NCBI GenBank assembly: GCA_937927915.1
Contig: CALGKB010000004.1
Coordinates: 496,001-560,000 of the forward strand
Length of the DNA stretch: 64,000 bases
Source: an uncultured Pseudanabaenaceae cyanobacterium
GTDB taxonomy: Bacteria; Cyanobacteriota; Cyanobacteriia; Pseudanabaenales; Pseudanabaenaceae
Direction of reading: 5' to 3'
The position numbers and the translations under genes were made by a program. Each line of letters begins with the position of its first letter. Positions within the stretch are counted from its first letter, which is position 1. The notes below the pieces were generated by a model, which searched no databases, was not told the origin of the DNA, and was given only the letters and a program-made list of their open reading frames with translations. Positions 47,871-58,281 of the stretch are shown in pieces.

Positions 47871-48318
47871 GCAGTAATTCAAAAAATTCCCTACTAACCT
47901 CGTAGCCCAGGACTTGCACCATTTGTTGCAGTTTGGCGGTCGCCACAATGCCCCTGCTTTTCAACCACCGATCGATCGTGCACAGTTTAGACATGACAAA
48001 AATTTCTAGAGCTTCAGGGTAGAACTCAATACCTTCCGCTTGGGAAAAACGATGGGGCACAAGCATCGCCGTATAGCGCCCCAACTCCTCTCGCCAGTCC
48101 AGGATGTAGGGCAACCAGGGGTAATAACTATCGAGGCGAATAAACCACAGCCGTACTTCAGGAATTTCCGACAACTCGCGGGGGTCAGCGGGGTCCCGAT
48201 CGTAGAGGATGTGAAAGCGCAGGGATTGCTCTAATTCCCCTTGGGTGAGGGTGGCAATAACAGGATGGGCACAAGTGAGATCAAGTTTTACAATACTGGC
48301 GTGGTCAACGGTAATCAA
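47863..48318 (-). CDS. CRR6 family NdhI maturation factor (DUF1817)
   Basis: A 151-residue protein matching the CRR6/DUF1817 family, whose members assist assembly of the NdhI iron-sulfur subunit into the NDH-1 complex of cyanobacteria and chloroplasts. Diagnostic segments are DPRELSEIPEVRLWFIRLDS, YYPWLPYILDW and EGIEFYPEALEIFVM. The start is TTG at 48318 with ggtagggagcagg upstream; no ATG fits. It overlaps csaB by 8 bp although the functions are unrelated. The NDH-1 subunit gene ndhL is also in this window at 59638. Confidence 0.88.
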   Translation of the reverse strand: MITVDHASIVKLDLTCAHPVIATLTQGELEQSLRFHILYDRDPADPRELSEIPEVRLWFIRLDSYYPWLPYILDWREELGRYTAMLVPHRFSQAEGIEFYPEALEIFVMSKLCTIDRWLKSRGIVATAKLQQMVQVLGYEVSREFFELLHD

Positions 48319-48384
48319 ACCTGCTCCCTACCCTCAACAACAGCACAATCATAGCAAAAGCCCTGCCCCCCATAACTGGAATAA

Positions 48385-49476
<1,092 letters not shown>

Positions 49477-49893
49477 TCAGCGCCGACTCTGCACAGCCCG
49501 CAGTTCTGCCACCTTCTGTTGTAAGCGTTTTTGCAGTTCCTTATCCATCTGTTGGGAGCGGGTGATCTGGTTAAACTCCTGGTTATCAAAGCCATAGCGT
49601 TCGATCGTTTCCTTAGCATGGCGAAACATTTCCTGACAGAGGGCTTGTAACTGGGGTTCGGGGGGTTTGAGGTCGCAGATGCCTACCCCCTGTTTCTCTG
49701 CCTGCTGTACAGCGCTTTCCCACACAGGTAACTGCTTAGCGCGGCGGAGCACCTCTTCCCGCTTCTGCTCGATCGTGAGCACTGCTCTGGCATAGTTGTC
49801 CAACTGCACTTCCGTAAAGACTGGTCGCGTTTGGGCAGAGCACGGCAATGCCAAGACCAAGACAACAGAAGAGAGCCATTTTCGGATATTCAT
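49477..49893 (-). CDS. DUF4168 family exported protein
   Basis: A 138-residue cyanobacterial protein with an N-terminal signal peptide (WLSSVVLVLALPCSAQT). The DUF4168-like body has LDNYARAVLTIEQKREEV and ends with a helical region rich in Gln, Glu and Lys (FNQITRSQQMDKELQKRL). Two cysteines lie in GICDLKPPEPQLQALCQE and may form a disulfide in the periplasm. Function unknown. Transcribed divergently from the PIN-domain gene, with 100 bp between the starts, and directly convergent with gap1. Confidence 0.75.
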   Translation of the reverse strand: MNIRKWLSSVVLVLALPCSAQTRPVFTEVQLDNYARAVLTIEQKREEVLRRAKQLPVWESAVQQAEKQGVGICDLKPPEPQLQALCQEMFRHAKETIERYGFDNQEFNQITRSQQMDKELQKRLQQKVAELRAVQSRR

Positions 49894-49993
49894 ATTTCTG
49901 CACTTACACTTACCCTTCTTATACCTTAGACTGCTATGCTAGGTTTTTGTGCCTTAAGGTAAAATTAAGGAGTGGCACACGGTGGTAGGAGCT

Positions 49994-50683
49994 ATGGCAC
50001 CCCACATCCTCATATTTGACCAAGGACCGATTACCTCTGGCAACATTCACTACTGGCAGGCGGTAACGAAATTAGGCACCTGTTATGTCCCCCAAGTTGT
50101 ACTGGATGAACTAAAGCGTATGGCAGAGGAGGCACCCTTGGGCAGGGAAACCAGTGCGGAAGCAGCGGCGAAGGAGTTTTTGCGCTATTGGGAAGGGGGT
50201 GGGTGGCAAGTTACCAGAGTTACTAAGTCCCACAGTGACCTCACCCCCACACCAGGACACAATCTCAGCCGTAAAGCCCGTCTCTCCTACACCGTTGCCC
50301 AATGTGCCTATGCTATGGCAGACCAAAACCCCGATGCCGTAGTTATCTTAGTGACAGAAGACCAGGCGTTGATTCGCCGTATTGCTGCCATTGGCTTACC
50401 CAAGCTGGGGGGAACGACAGGTATTGCCGTGCGGGAATGGACAAAAAGTAATCATATCCCTGCTTCCCTGGAAAAGATTTTTGCGGGGTTAGAAGTCAAA
50501 ACCAAGTTAAGACGCACGCCTTGGTGGGCAAAGCTGGTCAGTGGGGCAATAGGAGCGGTCTTCTTTTTTGCCTTGTTTAGTTATAGTTGGTACCTGGTCA
50601 ATCCGCGCCAATTTGAACAATGGCGGCAGAAGTTGGGTTTACCGCCTCTCCCCTTTGCGGAACTGCTGAGGAAAAGGAGATGA
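49994..50683 (+). CDS. PIN-domain protein with C-terminal membrane helix
   Basis: A 229-residue protein whose first 160 residues look like a PIN-type nuclease domain: HILIFDQGPITSG in place of a normal first Asp motif, LGTCYVPQVVLDELKRMAEE with conserved Glu, and VVILVTEDQALIRRIAA near the last acidic position. One transmembrane helix (VSGAIGAVFFFALFSYSWYLV) follows, then a short tail. It is therefore probably tail-anchored with the PIN domain in the cytosol. ATG 49994 has taggag 5 bases upstream. It overlaps the HD-GYP gene by 4 bp, so the two are likely co-expressed. Confidence 0.7.
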   Translation: MAPHILIFDQGPITSGNIHYWQAVTKLGTCYVPQVVLDELKRMAEEAPLGRETSAEAAAKEFLRYWEGGGWQVTRVTKSHSDLTPTPGHNLSRKARLSYTVAQCAYAMADQNPDAVVILVTEDQALIRRIAAIGLPKLGGTTGIAVREWTKSNHIPASLEKIFAGLEVKTKLRRTPWWAKLVSGAIGAVFFFALFSYSWYLVNPRQFEQWRQKLGLPPLPFAELLRKRR

Positions 50684-52335
50684 CTGCCCAAGTCGACCCC
50701 CACTGCCTAGAGATGGCGTCAAATGTAGAACAGTTAGAAAAACTGAATAGCATTGGTATTGCTCTGTCGGCAGAACGTCACATTCCTACCTTACTGGAGA
50801 TGATTCTGCGGGAGTTAAAACAAATGCTGGGGGCGGATGGCGGCACTATCTACATGTTGAAAGATAACCATTTGCATTTCAATACTGTCCTCAATACTTC
50901 TCTCAACATCTATTTAGGGGGTGTAAAAGGCAAACCTGTAAACCTGCCCCCCATCCCTCTCTATCAGGCTAATGGGGAACCAAATTACAGTACTGTGGCT
51001 GCCTACTGTGCCCTCAAGGGGGAAACAATCAACATTGCCGATGCCTATCGTGCCGAGGGGTTTGACTTTGCTGGGATGCGGGAATTCGATCGCTTAAACG
51101 GTTATCACTCTCAGTCTTTCTTAACGGTGCCGATGAAAAACCATGAGGGGGAAGTAATCGGGGTTGTGCAGTTGATCAATGCCCAAGATGAAAATGGTAA
51201 CATTGTGGCTTTTTCTCCTTTTGCCCAACGCATTGCTGAGTCTTTAGCTTCCCAAGCCGCCATTGCGATTACTAACCAACAACTATTGACAGAATTCCGG
51301 CAATTATTTGAGGGTTTTATTGCCGCCATTGCCGAAGCGATCGATGAAAAGTCGGAACACACAGGTCAACATTGCCGGCGGGTACCGATTTTAACTATGT
51401 TGTTGGCAGAAGCTGCCTGCCAGACTAAAAGCGGGGTCTTCAAAAATTTCACCATGACAGAAGAGGAGTTGTATGAGTTGAAAATTGCTAGTCTTTTACA
51501 CGACTGCGGCAAGGTTACTACCCCTGTCCATGTGATTGAAAAAGCGACTAAATTACAGACAATCTATGACCGCATTGGTTTGATTGACACTAGGTTTGCT
51601 GCTCTTAAGAAGGACTGGGAAATAGAATTTCTCCACAAAAAGATAGCTGTCTTGGAAGGAAGAGCTAACTATGACCTGGGGGAGTTGGAGAGGGAGTATC
51701 AGGCTAAGGTGGCACAACTGCAAACCGATCGGGAATTTCTGCACCACTGCAACATTGGTAGTGAATATATGTCCGATGATTTGAAAGAGAGGGTAAAAAC
51801 GATCGGGCAATATCAATGGTGGGACTTTGACGGCAAACAACAAAATTTTCTTACAGAGGATGAGATTTACAACCTCAACATTACCAAGGGTACTCTGACA
51901 AAAGAGGAACGGGAGATTATCAATCGTCATATTGTCGTCACGATCAAGATGTTGGAATCCCTGCCCTATCCCAAAAATCTACGGCGGGTACCGGAGTATG
52001 CCGGGGGACACCACGAACGGATGGATGGCAAGGGTTATCCCAAGGGTCTGACCAGGGAACAGATGTCTATTCCCGCCCGCATGATGGCTATCGCTGATAT
52101 TTTTGAAGCCCTGACTGCTAGCGATCGTCCCTACAAACCAGGCAAAAAGCTATCGGAGTGTCTGTACATTCTCGGCAAGATGAAGTTGGATAACCACATT
52201 GACCCCGATTTGTTTGACCTGTTCGTGCGGGAAAAGGTTTATTTGAAATATGCCCAGATGTTTCTGCCCCCTGAACAAATTGACGAAGTAGACGAAAGTA
52301 AGATACCAGGTTACACCCCTACTGTTATTCAGTGA
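50680..52335 (+). CDS. GAF and HD-GYP domain protein, probable cyclic-di-GMP phosphodiesterase
   Basis: A 551-residue regulator. Residues about 20-200 form a GAF domain (LEMILRELKQMLGADGGTIY, AYCALKGETINIADAY, SFLTVPMKNHEGEVIGVVQL). The HD-GYP domain follows with SEHTGQHCRRV, the HD pair in SLLHDCGKVTTP, RHIVVTIKMLE, and the full HHERMDGKGYPKGLT motif. A charged insertion of about 110 residues lies between the HD pair and the next His. All metal-binding residues seem intact, so c-di-GMP hydrolysis is likely, controlled by a small ligand at GAF. ATG 50680 with aaaggag overlaps the PIN gene; the 3' end overlaps the next gene by 7 bp. Confidence 0.88.
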   Translation: MTAQVDPHCLEMASNVEQLEKLNSIGIALSAERHIPTLLEMILRELKQMLGADGGTIYMLKDNHLHFNTVLNTSLNIYLGGVKGKPVNLPPIPLYQANGEPNYSTVAAYCALKGETINIADAYRAEGFDFAGMREFDRLNGYHSQSFLTVPMKNHEGEVIGVVQLINAQDENGNIVAFSPFAQRIAESLASQAAIAITNQQLLTEFRQLFEGFIAAIAEAIDEKSEHTGQHCRRVPILTMLLAEAACQTKSGVFKNFTMTEEELYELKIASLLHDCGKVTTPVHVIEKATKLQTIYDRIGLIDTRFAALKKDWEIEFLHKKIAVLEGRANYDLGELEREYQAKVAQLQTDREFLHHCNIGSEYMSDDLKERVKTIGQYQWWDFDGKQQNFLTEDEIYNLNITKGTLTKEEREIINRHIVVTIKMLESLPYPKNLRRVPEYAGGHHERMDGKGYPKGLTREQMSIPARMMAIADIFEALTASDRPYKPGKKLSECLYILGKMKLDNHIDPDLFDLFVREKVYLKYAQMFLPPEQIDEVDESKIPGYTPTVIQ

Positions 52336-53768
52336 TCCACTCTCTCTACCCATTCTTTGATCCAGTGCAGAATTGTATGGACTTCTGTCATAGTGGGAGC
52401 CTCTGAATATAGCCGTAGCAGGGGTTCTGTGCCACTAAAGCGAATCAATAACCAACTATCTCCCTCTAAACGCAGTTTGAAACCATCGATCGTTTGCACA
52501 CTCAATACCGATCGGTCTGCTATCCGTTCTGGACAGTTATTGGTGAGAGTCTCAATCAAGGTTTGGGGCTGTTTAACAGTGATGTCAATGCGATCGTAGG
52601 CACTGTGAAAGTTAGTTTTTTCTTGCAAGGCACGATAAAGACTGGGAATGTCTTGTTCTCTGGTTGCCACTGCTTCTAAAACATACAAAGCAGATAGGAG
52701 GGCATCCCGCTCTGGAATATGATTGCCGTAACCGATTCCCCCGGATTCTTCACCGCCTAGTAGGGTCAAACTACACTTGAGCATCTCTTCTGCAATGTAC
52801 TTAAAACCGATCGCTGTCTCCACCACTGTCAAGTTGTATAGTTTTGCCACGCGGGGGATCAAATCAGAACCACTGATTGTTTTAACTACCTGTCCTAGCA
52901 ATCCATGGTGACAATGCAAATGCTCAATCAACACAGGAATCAACACTTGGGAACTGAGATAATTTCCCTGACCATCGACGGCGGCAATGCGGTCCCCATC
53001 GCCATCAAAAGCAAGACCAAACACGATCGCCCCTGGGTTTTCCTGCTGCAATTCTCTTACCTGCTGACAAAAATCGGTCAGATACTTAGCGATCGGTTCT
53101 GGCGGTGCTCCCCCAAACAGAGGGTCACGGCGGTTATTGATTTCCACTAAACCTGGTACATCCCCTAAGATTTTCTGTAAGCCGCCACTGGCTGCCCCAT
53201 ACATGGGATTGACCAACACCTTTATCTTGCCTGCTTGCAAACCCCCTTTTATTTTCTCGATATCCACCTTTGTTTGTAAGACTTGGGCATAATCTAGCCA
53301 GGGGTCAAAGGCAGACAGAGAACCTCCCGATCGTTTTTCTCTCTCTTCTGTGATTGCTTTTTCCACCTGCGCTGTGATCGTTTTGGAGACTGACCCGCCA
53401 AAAGCACCTTTGATTTTGCAACCGTTGTATTCTGGGGGATTGTGACTAGCAGTGATCACCACTGCTCCCAGTGCCCGTTGACCAAAGGCTGCCCAACTCA
53501 TCGCTGGGGTGGAACAGTAGCTCTGGGCAAGATAAATCTCGTACCCTTGTTCTGCCATAGCCTCTGCTGCACAGCGGGCAAAGCGATCGGATAAAAACCT
53601 ACGGTCATAGCCCACCATGATCTTCTTTGTACCAAGATGACCAAAAGTAGCTTCTAAGACTTGAGCGGCTGCCCGTGCTACCCGATCGACATTGGCAAAG
53701 GTAAACTGATCGGCAATGATACCCCGCCAGCCATCTGTACCAAATTTAATCTCCTGGCTCAAAGTCAT
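52329..53768 (-). CDS. Phosphoglucomutase/phosphomannomutase family protein
   Basis: A 479-residue alpha-D-phosphohexomutase, different in type from the Pgm at 36793. The opening IKFGTDGWRGIIADQFT is followed by the phosphoserine loop VVITASHNPPEYNGCKIKG, the metal loop LAFDGDGDRIAAV, the sugar loop GGEESGGIGYGNHIPERD and the phosphate loop RFSGTEPLLRLYSE. The specificity, glucose or mannose phosphate, cannot be settled by eye. ATG 53768 with gggag upstream is preferred over an earlier in-frame ATG. The 3' end overlaps the HD-GYP gene by 7 bp. Confidence 0.9.
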   Translation of the reverse strand: MTLSQEIKFGTDGWRGIIADQFTFANVDRVARAAAQVLEATFGHLGTKKIMVGYDRRFLSDRFARCAAEAMAEQGYEIYLAQSYCSTPAMSWAAFGQRALGAVVITASHNPPEYNGCKIKGAFGGSVSKTITAQVEKAITEEREKRSGGSLSAFDPWLDYAQVLQTKVDIEKIKGGLQAGKIKVLVNPMYGAASGGLQKILGDVPGLVEINNRRDPLFGGAPPEPIAKYLTDFCQQVRELQQENPGAIVFGLAFDGDGDRIAAVDGQGNYLSSQVLIPVLIEHLHCHHGLLGQVVKTISGSDLIPRVAKLYNLTVVETAIGFKYIAEEMLKCSLTLLGGEESGGIGYGNHIPERDALLSALYVLEAVATREQDIPSLYRALQEKTNFHSAYDRIDITVKQPQTLIETLTNNCPERIADRSVLSVQTIDGFKLRLEGDSWLLIRFSGTEPLLRLYSEAPTMTEVHTILHWIKEWVERVDH

Positions 53769-53823
53769 GCACTCCCTAACTGCTGCCCCCATGATAACAA
53801 AGATAGGAGAGAATTTAACAGGG

Positions 53824-53967
53824 TTAGATTTCCAACAAACGCAACCAACAGCGGTTTAATGATACATTCATGGACGGGGAATAGTTATCATAGGCAGGCA
53901 TAAGAGCAGCAACTGTCATGGGAATAATTGCTAGCATGAACATAGAGATTAGCAGAGGGCGTAGCAT
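53824..53967 (-). CDS. Possible 47-residue membrane or exported peptide
   Basis: An open frame on the minus strand encodes a peptide that starts MLRPLLISMFMLAIIPMTVA, has a hydrophobic N-terminal half that would fit a signal or membrane helix, and ends with NRCWLRLLEI. I do not recognise it. No convincing ribosome site precedes the ATG, and the length is short, so it could be chance. It lies 56 bp upstream of the phosphohexomutase start, on the same strand. Confidence 0.3.
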   Translation of the reverse strand: MLRPLLISMFMLAIIPMTVAALMPAYDNYSPSMNVSLNRCWLRLLEI

Positions 53968-54179
53968 ATATTTAACTCAACTGTGAACAACTCTATTGTC
54001 GGAGAGCAAACAACAAACGATCGGGGTGATGGGACAGAATTGCAACTGCCACACTCATCTAGCAAGTAGGTAGCAGTATGGGCACCAGACCCCAAAAGGG
54101 GGGCAAATCCCGCTGGGAAGTAATCTAGGAATCCACTCTGGCGCTGGCGCGACGTTGCCCCGAACTTGACCCCGGCTGA

Positions 54180-54422
54180 CAAAGTAGCACAAATCTGACT
54201 GCAGTTTTACAAGATGCCCTTGCTCGTTTCTTGACCAAGGTAGTCACCGATGGCGAAACAAAGGATCGGCAATCCGTCTTTGCAGTTATTATTCCCGCCA
54301 GTCGAAAGATCACAGCAGATGAAGAATTAGATGATAACTTGATAATGGTGGACACCGTTACCTGTGATGAAATGGAGGACATGACGATCGCAGCAGTGTT
54401 AACCAATGCCATTTTTGACTAA
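54180..54422 (+). pseudogene. Possible decayed coding fragment
   Basis: This frame is open from just after a TGA at 54177 to TAA at 54420-54422. The translation looks protein-like (AVLQDALARFLTKVVTDGET, then VFAVIIPASRKITADEELDD and VTCDEMEDMTIAAVLTNAIF), but there is no ATG or GTG near its beginning; TTG 54231 is the first usable start and lacks a ribosome site. It may be the tail of a gene that has lost its front. I could not name a family. The flanks, 53968-54179 and 54423-54535, show nothing else. Confidence 0.25.
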
Positions 54423-54535
54423 ACAGACAAAGACAATCACCTCCTCACAAAAGATGCTATCAGTTAGGAAAAGAGGAGACAGAAGAAATGTCTCAACCTT
54501 TGCTGCTCAACCTGTGCTGATGTGGTGTAGCTATG

Positions 54536-55771
54536 TCAAGGGTTAGAGGGGTCAAACAAAATTAGACGCTTGTGGAACAACGATCGGGCTGTCTCTAGAC
54601 TCAGGTTAGGGTACTGGGCAAGAATTGCTTGGGTAGTTAGCTGCTGATTTGCCTGCTGCATAAACAAAAACTCTGCCTCAGTTAGCGTAATCACTTCATA
54701 GTCAGGATTGAACAAACTGATATTAGAGGGCAGGGATGCAGTATTAAGTGGCTCTTGAGCTACGTCCCCTGACCAACCGCTGATACAAGGATGACGGAGG
54801 GGTTTCGCTGCTAATAAAACCTCATCCCGATCGAGGTCAAATTTAGGTAGGGGGGGGTTATAGAGGAAAAATTCGTAGTGGGCAATGTCCGTATCTAATA
54901 GTTCCAAGAGGCGGTACTGGGTGCGCTGGGGTAGAGCCTTTGCCTGAGCAAGGAGTTCGGAATTTCTACCTAATAAACGCTCCAATTGCCACACCTTGGG
55001 ATTGGAAAAGCCCGCAAATTGCAAACCCGATCGGTCTATAAACTCAAACAAAGAATAGATGTTAAATCGGATTTCGTGGGGATGGAGATACATATCCGCA
55101 AAACATTCATCTTTAGTATTTTCCAAAAACCATCTTGTTTTCTCCCGTTGCACTAAGCGATTGTTCTCTGGCAGGGCAGCAAAAATAGCTCTCCCCAATT
55201 TCACCCCCGTTGCAATATCACCTTTGTTGGGCAACAAAATTTGGATGGCTTCCTGCATCAAACTAATTTCCCAGCGCCCAATTTCGGCATACAAAAAGAG
55301 GTGTAACAATCCCCCTGGTTTTAACTTCTGTGCCAGTTCTTTTAAGCCCCGATCGGGGTCAGCAAGGTGATGCAATACCCCCACACAGTTAATTAAATCG
55401 AACTCCCCCGGAATTGTGGCTAGGTCATAAATACTGCACTGGTGAAATTGCACCCGATCGGTCTTACCTATGGTTCTAGCAATCCGTTCCTGGGCAACCG
55501 CTAAGGTGCCGGCACTAATATCAATAGCTACAATTTCCGCCTCAGGGTTTTGGTGTGCTAAATACTCCGTACTAACCCCACTGCCACAGCCGGCATCCAA
55601 AATTCTGACCTGGTTGGTGGGGGGGATTTGCCCATTGGTACAAAAAGCATAGGCGGCTTGCCAACTCCAACGCCAGTTGTAACCAGGGGGCGGTTCATCG
55701 ATCACAGGGTCTGGTGGAAAAGGATAGGCATCATACAAAGCTGCCACTGCCCGTGTTACCTCATCCATCAT
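54536..55771 (-). CDS. Class I SAM-dependent methyltransferase with C-terminal extension
   Basis: A 411-residue protein. The N-terminal 200 residues are a Methyltransf-type Rossmann fold: VRILDAGCGSGVSTEYLAHQ (motif I), AEIVAIDISAGTLAVAQERI, DLINCVGVLHHLADPDRGLK and LKPGGLLHLFLY. The remaining half (about 215-411) contains helical segments and a late PLPKFDLDRDEVLLAAKP region that I do not recognise. The substrate is unknown. ATG 55771, with ggggagcg ahead, or the next ATG at 55768, is the start. It is 11 bp after the upstream gene on the same strand, so the group tsf-55783-54536 may be one transcript. Confidence 0.8.
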   Translation of the reverse strand: MMDEVTRAVAALYDAYPFPPDPVIDEPPPGYNWRWSWQAAYAFCTNGQIPPTNQVRILDAGCGSGVSTEYLAHQNPEAEIVAIDISAGTLAVAQERIARTIGKTDRVQFHQCSIYDLATIPGEFDLINCVGVLHHLADPDRGLKELAQKLKPGGLLHLFLYAEIGRWEISLMQEAIQILLPNKGDIATGVKLGRAIFAALPENNRLVQREKTRWFLENTKDECFADMYLHPHEIRFNIYSLFEFIDRSGLQFAGFSNPKVWQLERLLGRNSELLAQAKALPQRTQYRLLELLDTDIAHYEFFLYNPPLPKFDLDRDEVLLAAKPLRHPCISGWSGDVAQEPLNTASLPSNISLFNPDYEVITLTEAEFLFMQQANQQLTTQAILAQYPNLSLETARSLFHKRLILFDPSNP

Positions 55772-55782
55772 CGCTCCCCTCC

Positions 55783-56379
55783 CTATAAACTATCCGTCCA
55801 AGTCGATCGCCAGGCTTCCTCTGCCTCTAACACTAATTTAGCTTGCTGTTTTTCCTCTAATTGTGCCCGCAGTCGCTCTTTCTGCGCCGCCAATACCCGT
55901 AACTCCCCCCGTTGGGACATGACATAACGATCGGTAAATTCTATCTCCGCCAAGCGGAGGATGACCCTAGGAGTGTTTTCGGTCAGCTGGGGCAGAATTT
56001 GGTACTGCTGCAGCAAAGTGTTCACCCTGTGGGCGTGCTCTTCCAGACAGGCATTGAGCAACCGATCGATCTCCTCTGCTCCTTTTTGCGCTACCTCACT
56101 GTCCAGAATTTGCCGCAGTGTCGCCCCCAAACTATCAGCGATCGCTACCACATTAGACTGCAACGACTGCCGATCGGGAGCGGACAAACGCAGAAACTGC
56201 ACGGGATAGACGTGGGTACAGATATGGAAAGCAGCCAAGATCAGCTGCTTACGTGCCACCTGTGCCAACACCTGGGCATACTCCCGATACAAAACCTGGA
56301 TGCGATGCTCCAGGGCTGCCATAGCCGCTGCGAGATCACGAATTTCCTGGTCTAAACGAGCGGTGTTTCCCTGGGACAT
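55783..56379 (-). CDS. Cyanobacterial hypothetical protein, helical
   Basis: A 198-residue, mostly helical protein that I do not recognise by name. It begins with a coiled-coil-like segment (TARLDQEIRDLAAAMAALEH), has a middle block (KQLILAAFHICTHVYPVQFL) that could be a partly buried helix, and ends with a second charged coil (AAQKERLRAQLEEKQQAKLV). No catalytic motif or signal peptide is visible. It starts 12 bp after tsf on the same strand with a weak ribosome site, so it is probably expressed with rpsB-tsf. Confidence 0.65.
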   Translation of the reverse strand: MSQGNTARLDQEIRDLAAAMAALEHRIQVLYREYAQVLAQVARKQLILAAFHICTHVYPVQFLRLSAPDRQSLQSNVVAIADSLGATLRQILDSEVAQKGAEEIDRLLNACLEEHAHRVNTLLQQYQILPQLTENTPRVILRLAEIEFTDRYVMSQRGELRVLAAQKERLRAQLEEKQQAKLVLEAEEAWRSTWTDSL

Positions 56380-56391
56380 CAGACCAGGCAG

Positions 56392-57291
56392 CTATTTTTT
56401 CTTTTTCTTGGGGCTGGATTTGGCTTTAGGCTTTTCTTCTGCCGCAGGGGCTGCCTCCGTCACAACATCCGTAGGTTGTGCTGACACAGTTTCGGTCCCA
56501 GGGGGAGCCTCCTCTGCTGCAGGGGCTGCCTCCGTCACAACATCCGTAGGTTGCGCTGACACGGTTTCGGTCCCAGCGGGAGCCTCCTCTGTTGCCGGGG
56601 TTTGTGCTTCTACCACAGCGGCAGGTTGGGCAGACACTGTTTCCTGCTTTGTCTCTGGCTGGGTTGCCCCAGGGATAACCTCCCCAGGAATTTCCTCCCC
56701 AACGGCATAGCGCACAAACCGACGTACCCGAATGTTTTCTTTCAAAACCGCGATCGTTTGTTTGATCAGCTCATCGACGGTGATTGTCTGGTCTTTGATG
56801 TAGGGCTGGTCTAGCAGACTCATTTCCTTCAGACGCTTTTCAATGCGCCCCTGCACAATCTTTTCCCGTACCGCTGGCGGTTTGTTAGCAATATCATCCT
56901 TGGCAGACTCGATCGCTTTTTCCTTTTCCACCACTGCCGGAGGGATATGCGCCACACTGACATATTCCACACCAGGGCAAGCGGCGATTTGCTTAGCGAT
57001 GTTATCTGCTAGTTCCTTGAACTCTTCCCGTTTTGCCACAAAGTCCGTCTCGCAGTTGAGTTCCAGCAATACCCCCACCTGGCTACCAAAGTGGATGTAG
57101 CTGTGGACAATACCTTGGGCAGTAGTACGGTCAGCTTTTTCCCCTGCCTTGGTGATGCCCCGCTTACGCAACCACTCGATCGCCTTTTGGATGTCCCCGT
57201 CACTTTCCTCTAGTGCTCTTTTGCAGTCCTTGATGCCCGCTTGGGTGCGACTACGCAACTCACTGACTAATTGGGGTGAAATTTCAGCCAT
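56392..57291 (-). CDS. tsf: Elongation factor Ts with a long repeat-containing C-terminal tail
   Basis: Nucleotide-exchange factor for EF-Tu, 299 residues. The core (about 1-208) has the N-terminal UBA-like domain with [20 protein letters not shown], the exchange signature [17 protein letters not shown] and the closing [18 protein letters not shown]. Residues about 209-299 are extra: three 25-residue repeats rich in Ala, Pro, Glu, Val and Thr, then a Lys-rich end (SSPKKKKK). Usual cyanobacterial EF-Ts stops close to the end of the core or has a shorter tail. rpsB lies 30 bp upstream, the standard order. Confidence 0.95.
   Translation of the reverse strand: MAEISPQLVSELRSRTQAGIKDCKRALEESDGDIQKAIEWLRKRGITKAGEKADRTTAQGIVHSYIHFGSQVGVLLELNCETDFVAKREEFKELADNIAKQIAACPGVEYVSVAHIPPAVVEKEKAIESAKDDIANKPPAVREKIVQGRIEKRLKEMSLLDQPYIKDQTITVDELIKQTIAVLKENIRVRRFVRYAVGEEIPGEVIPGATQPETKQETVSAQPAAVVEAQTPATEEAPAGTETVSAQPTDVVTEAAPAAEEAPPGTETVSAQPTDVVTEAAPAAEEKPKAKSSPKKKKK
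56431..56643 (-). repeat. Tandem 75-bp coding repeats in the tsf tail
   Basis: Three successive units of 25 codons begin at residues 217, 242 and 267 of EF-Ts, each starting with ETVSAQP. Units 2 and 3 share [20 protein letters not shown] without a residue difference, and their DNA is also nearly the same; unit 1 is more diverged ([20 protein letters not shown]). The third unit is cut short by the Lys-rich end. The exact 75-bp period and near identity of the last two units point to recent duplication, so copy number may vary among strains. Confidence 0.85.
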
Positions 57292-57321
57292 GACGTTATT
57301 CCCTAGAATTGCTTTACATTC

Positions 57322-58110
57322 TTACATATCGTCCTCTTCTGCACCAATATCCAGGTCGGACAAATCCACTTCCTCCCCTTCTACAGTGCCTTCGTAGGGT
57401 GTGCCTTCCGCATCGTAATCGATCGTTTGTCCCTGTTTGCCTTCGATGATGGCATCCGCCAGTTTGCCAATGATCAGTTTGACAGCACGGATCGCATCGT
57501 CATTACTAGGGATGGGCACATCCACCAGATCGGGGTCACAGTTGGTATCCAGCATCGCCACGATGGGAATTTGCAGACGTTGACATTCCTGGACAGCGTT
57601 GTACTCCCGCTTTTGATCGACAATGACCACAATATCAGGGAGTTTGCGCATACTTTTGATGCCACTGAGGTACTTGCGCAGCCTTTCCAGTTCTGCCCGT
57701 AGGCGGGAGGCTTCCTTTTTAGGCAGGCGGGAGAGGACACCACTTTCCTCGCGGCGTTCCAGTTCCTTCAGGCGTTCTATGCGGGTGCGGATGGTTGCCC
57801 AGTTGGTGAGCATTCCCCCCAGCCAGCGCTGGTTGACGTAGTAGCTGCCACACCGCCTTGCCTCCTCCTCAATAATGCCCGCCGCTTGGCGCTTCGTGCC
57901 CACAAACAGAGTTTTCTTACCCTGTTCCGTCATGCGCCGCATATAACTGTAAGCTTCCTCCAGACATTGGGCAGTTTGCACCAGGTCAATAATGTGGACA
58001 CCATTGCGCTCGGTGAAGATGTAGGGTTCCATTTTAGGGTTCCAGCGGCGGGTTTGATGCCCAAAGTGCACTCCAGCCTCTAACAGTTCGTTGAGGGTAA
58101 CAATCGCCAT
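57322..58110 (-). CDS. rpsB: 30S ribosomal protein S2
   Basis: S2 joins the 30S platform late in assembly and helps hold S1. About 262 residues. The opening is [20 protein letters not shown], then [57 protein letters not shown], and the closing [19 protein letters not shown]. The C-terminal tail is acidic. ATG 58110 has aaggagcaaac ahead; the frame is open 11 codons further upstream without homology. It is followed by tsf after 30 bp. Confidence 0.97.
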   Translation of the reverse strand: MAIVTLNELLEAGVHFGHQTRRWNPKMEPYIFTERNGVHIIDLVQTAQCLEEAYSYMRRMTEQGKKTLFVGTKRQAAGIIEEEARRCGSYYVNQRWLGGMLTNWATIRTRIERLKELERREESGVLSRLPKKEASRLRAELERLRKYLSGIKSMRKLPDIVVIVDQKREYNAVQECQRLQIPIVAMLDTNCDPDLVDVPIPSNDDAIRAVKLIIGKLADAIIEGKQGQTIDYDAEGTPYEGTVEGEEVDLSDLDIGAEEDDM

Positions 58111-58281
58111 GTTTGCTCCTTGTGTTCGGGTTAGACCTTGCATCTGGGCGTGACAAGCACCCGAATCCCCAGATGTGTGAATTGAGAAAACTCTGATATT
58201 TTAGCATGGAGGGGGGCAATTGGCTAGCTTTTAGGGGAAAGCAGGGGCAGATATAATGGGGGGAGGGTAGGGAGGGGATGT

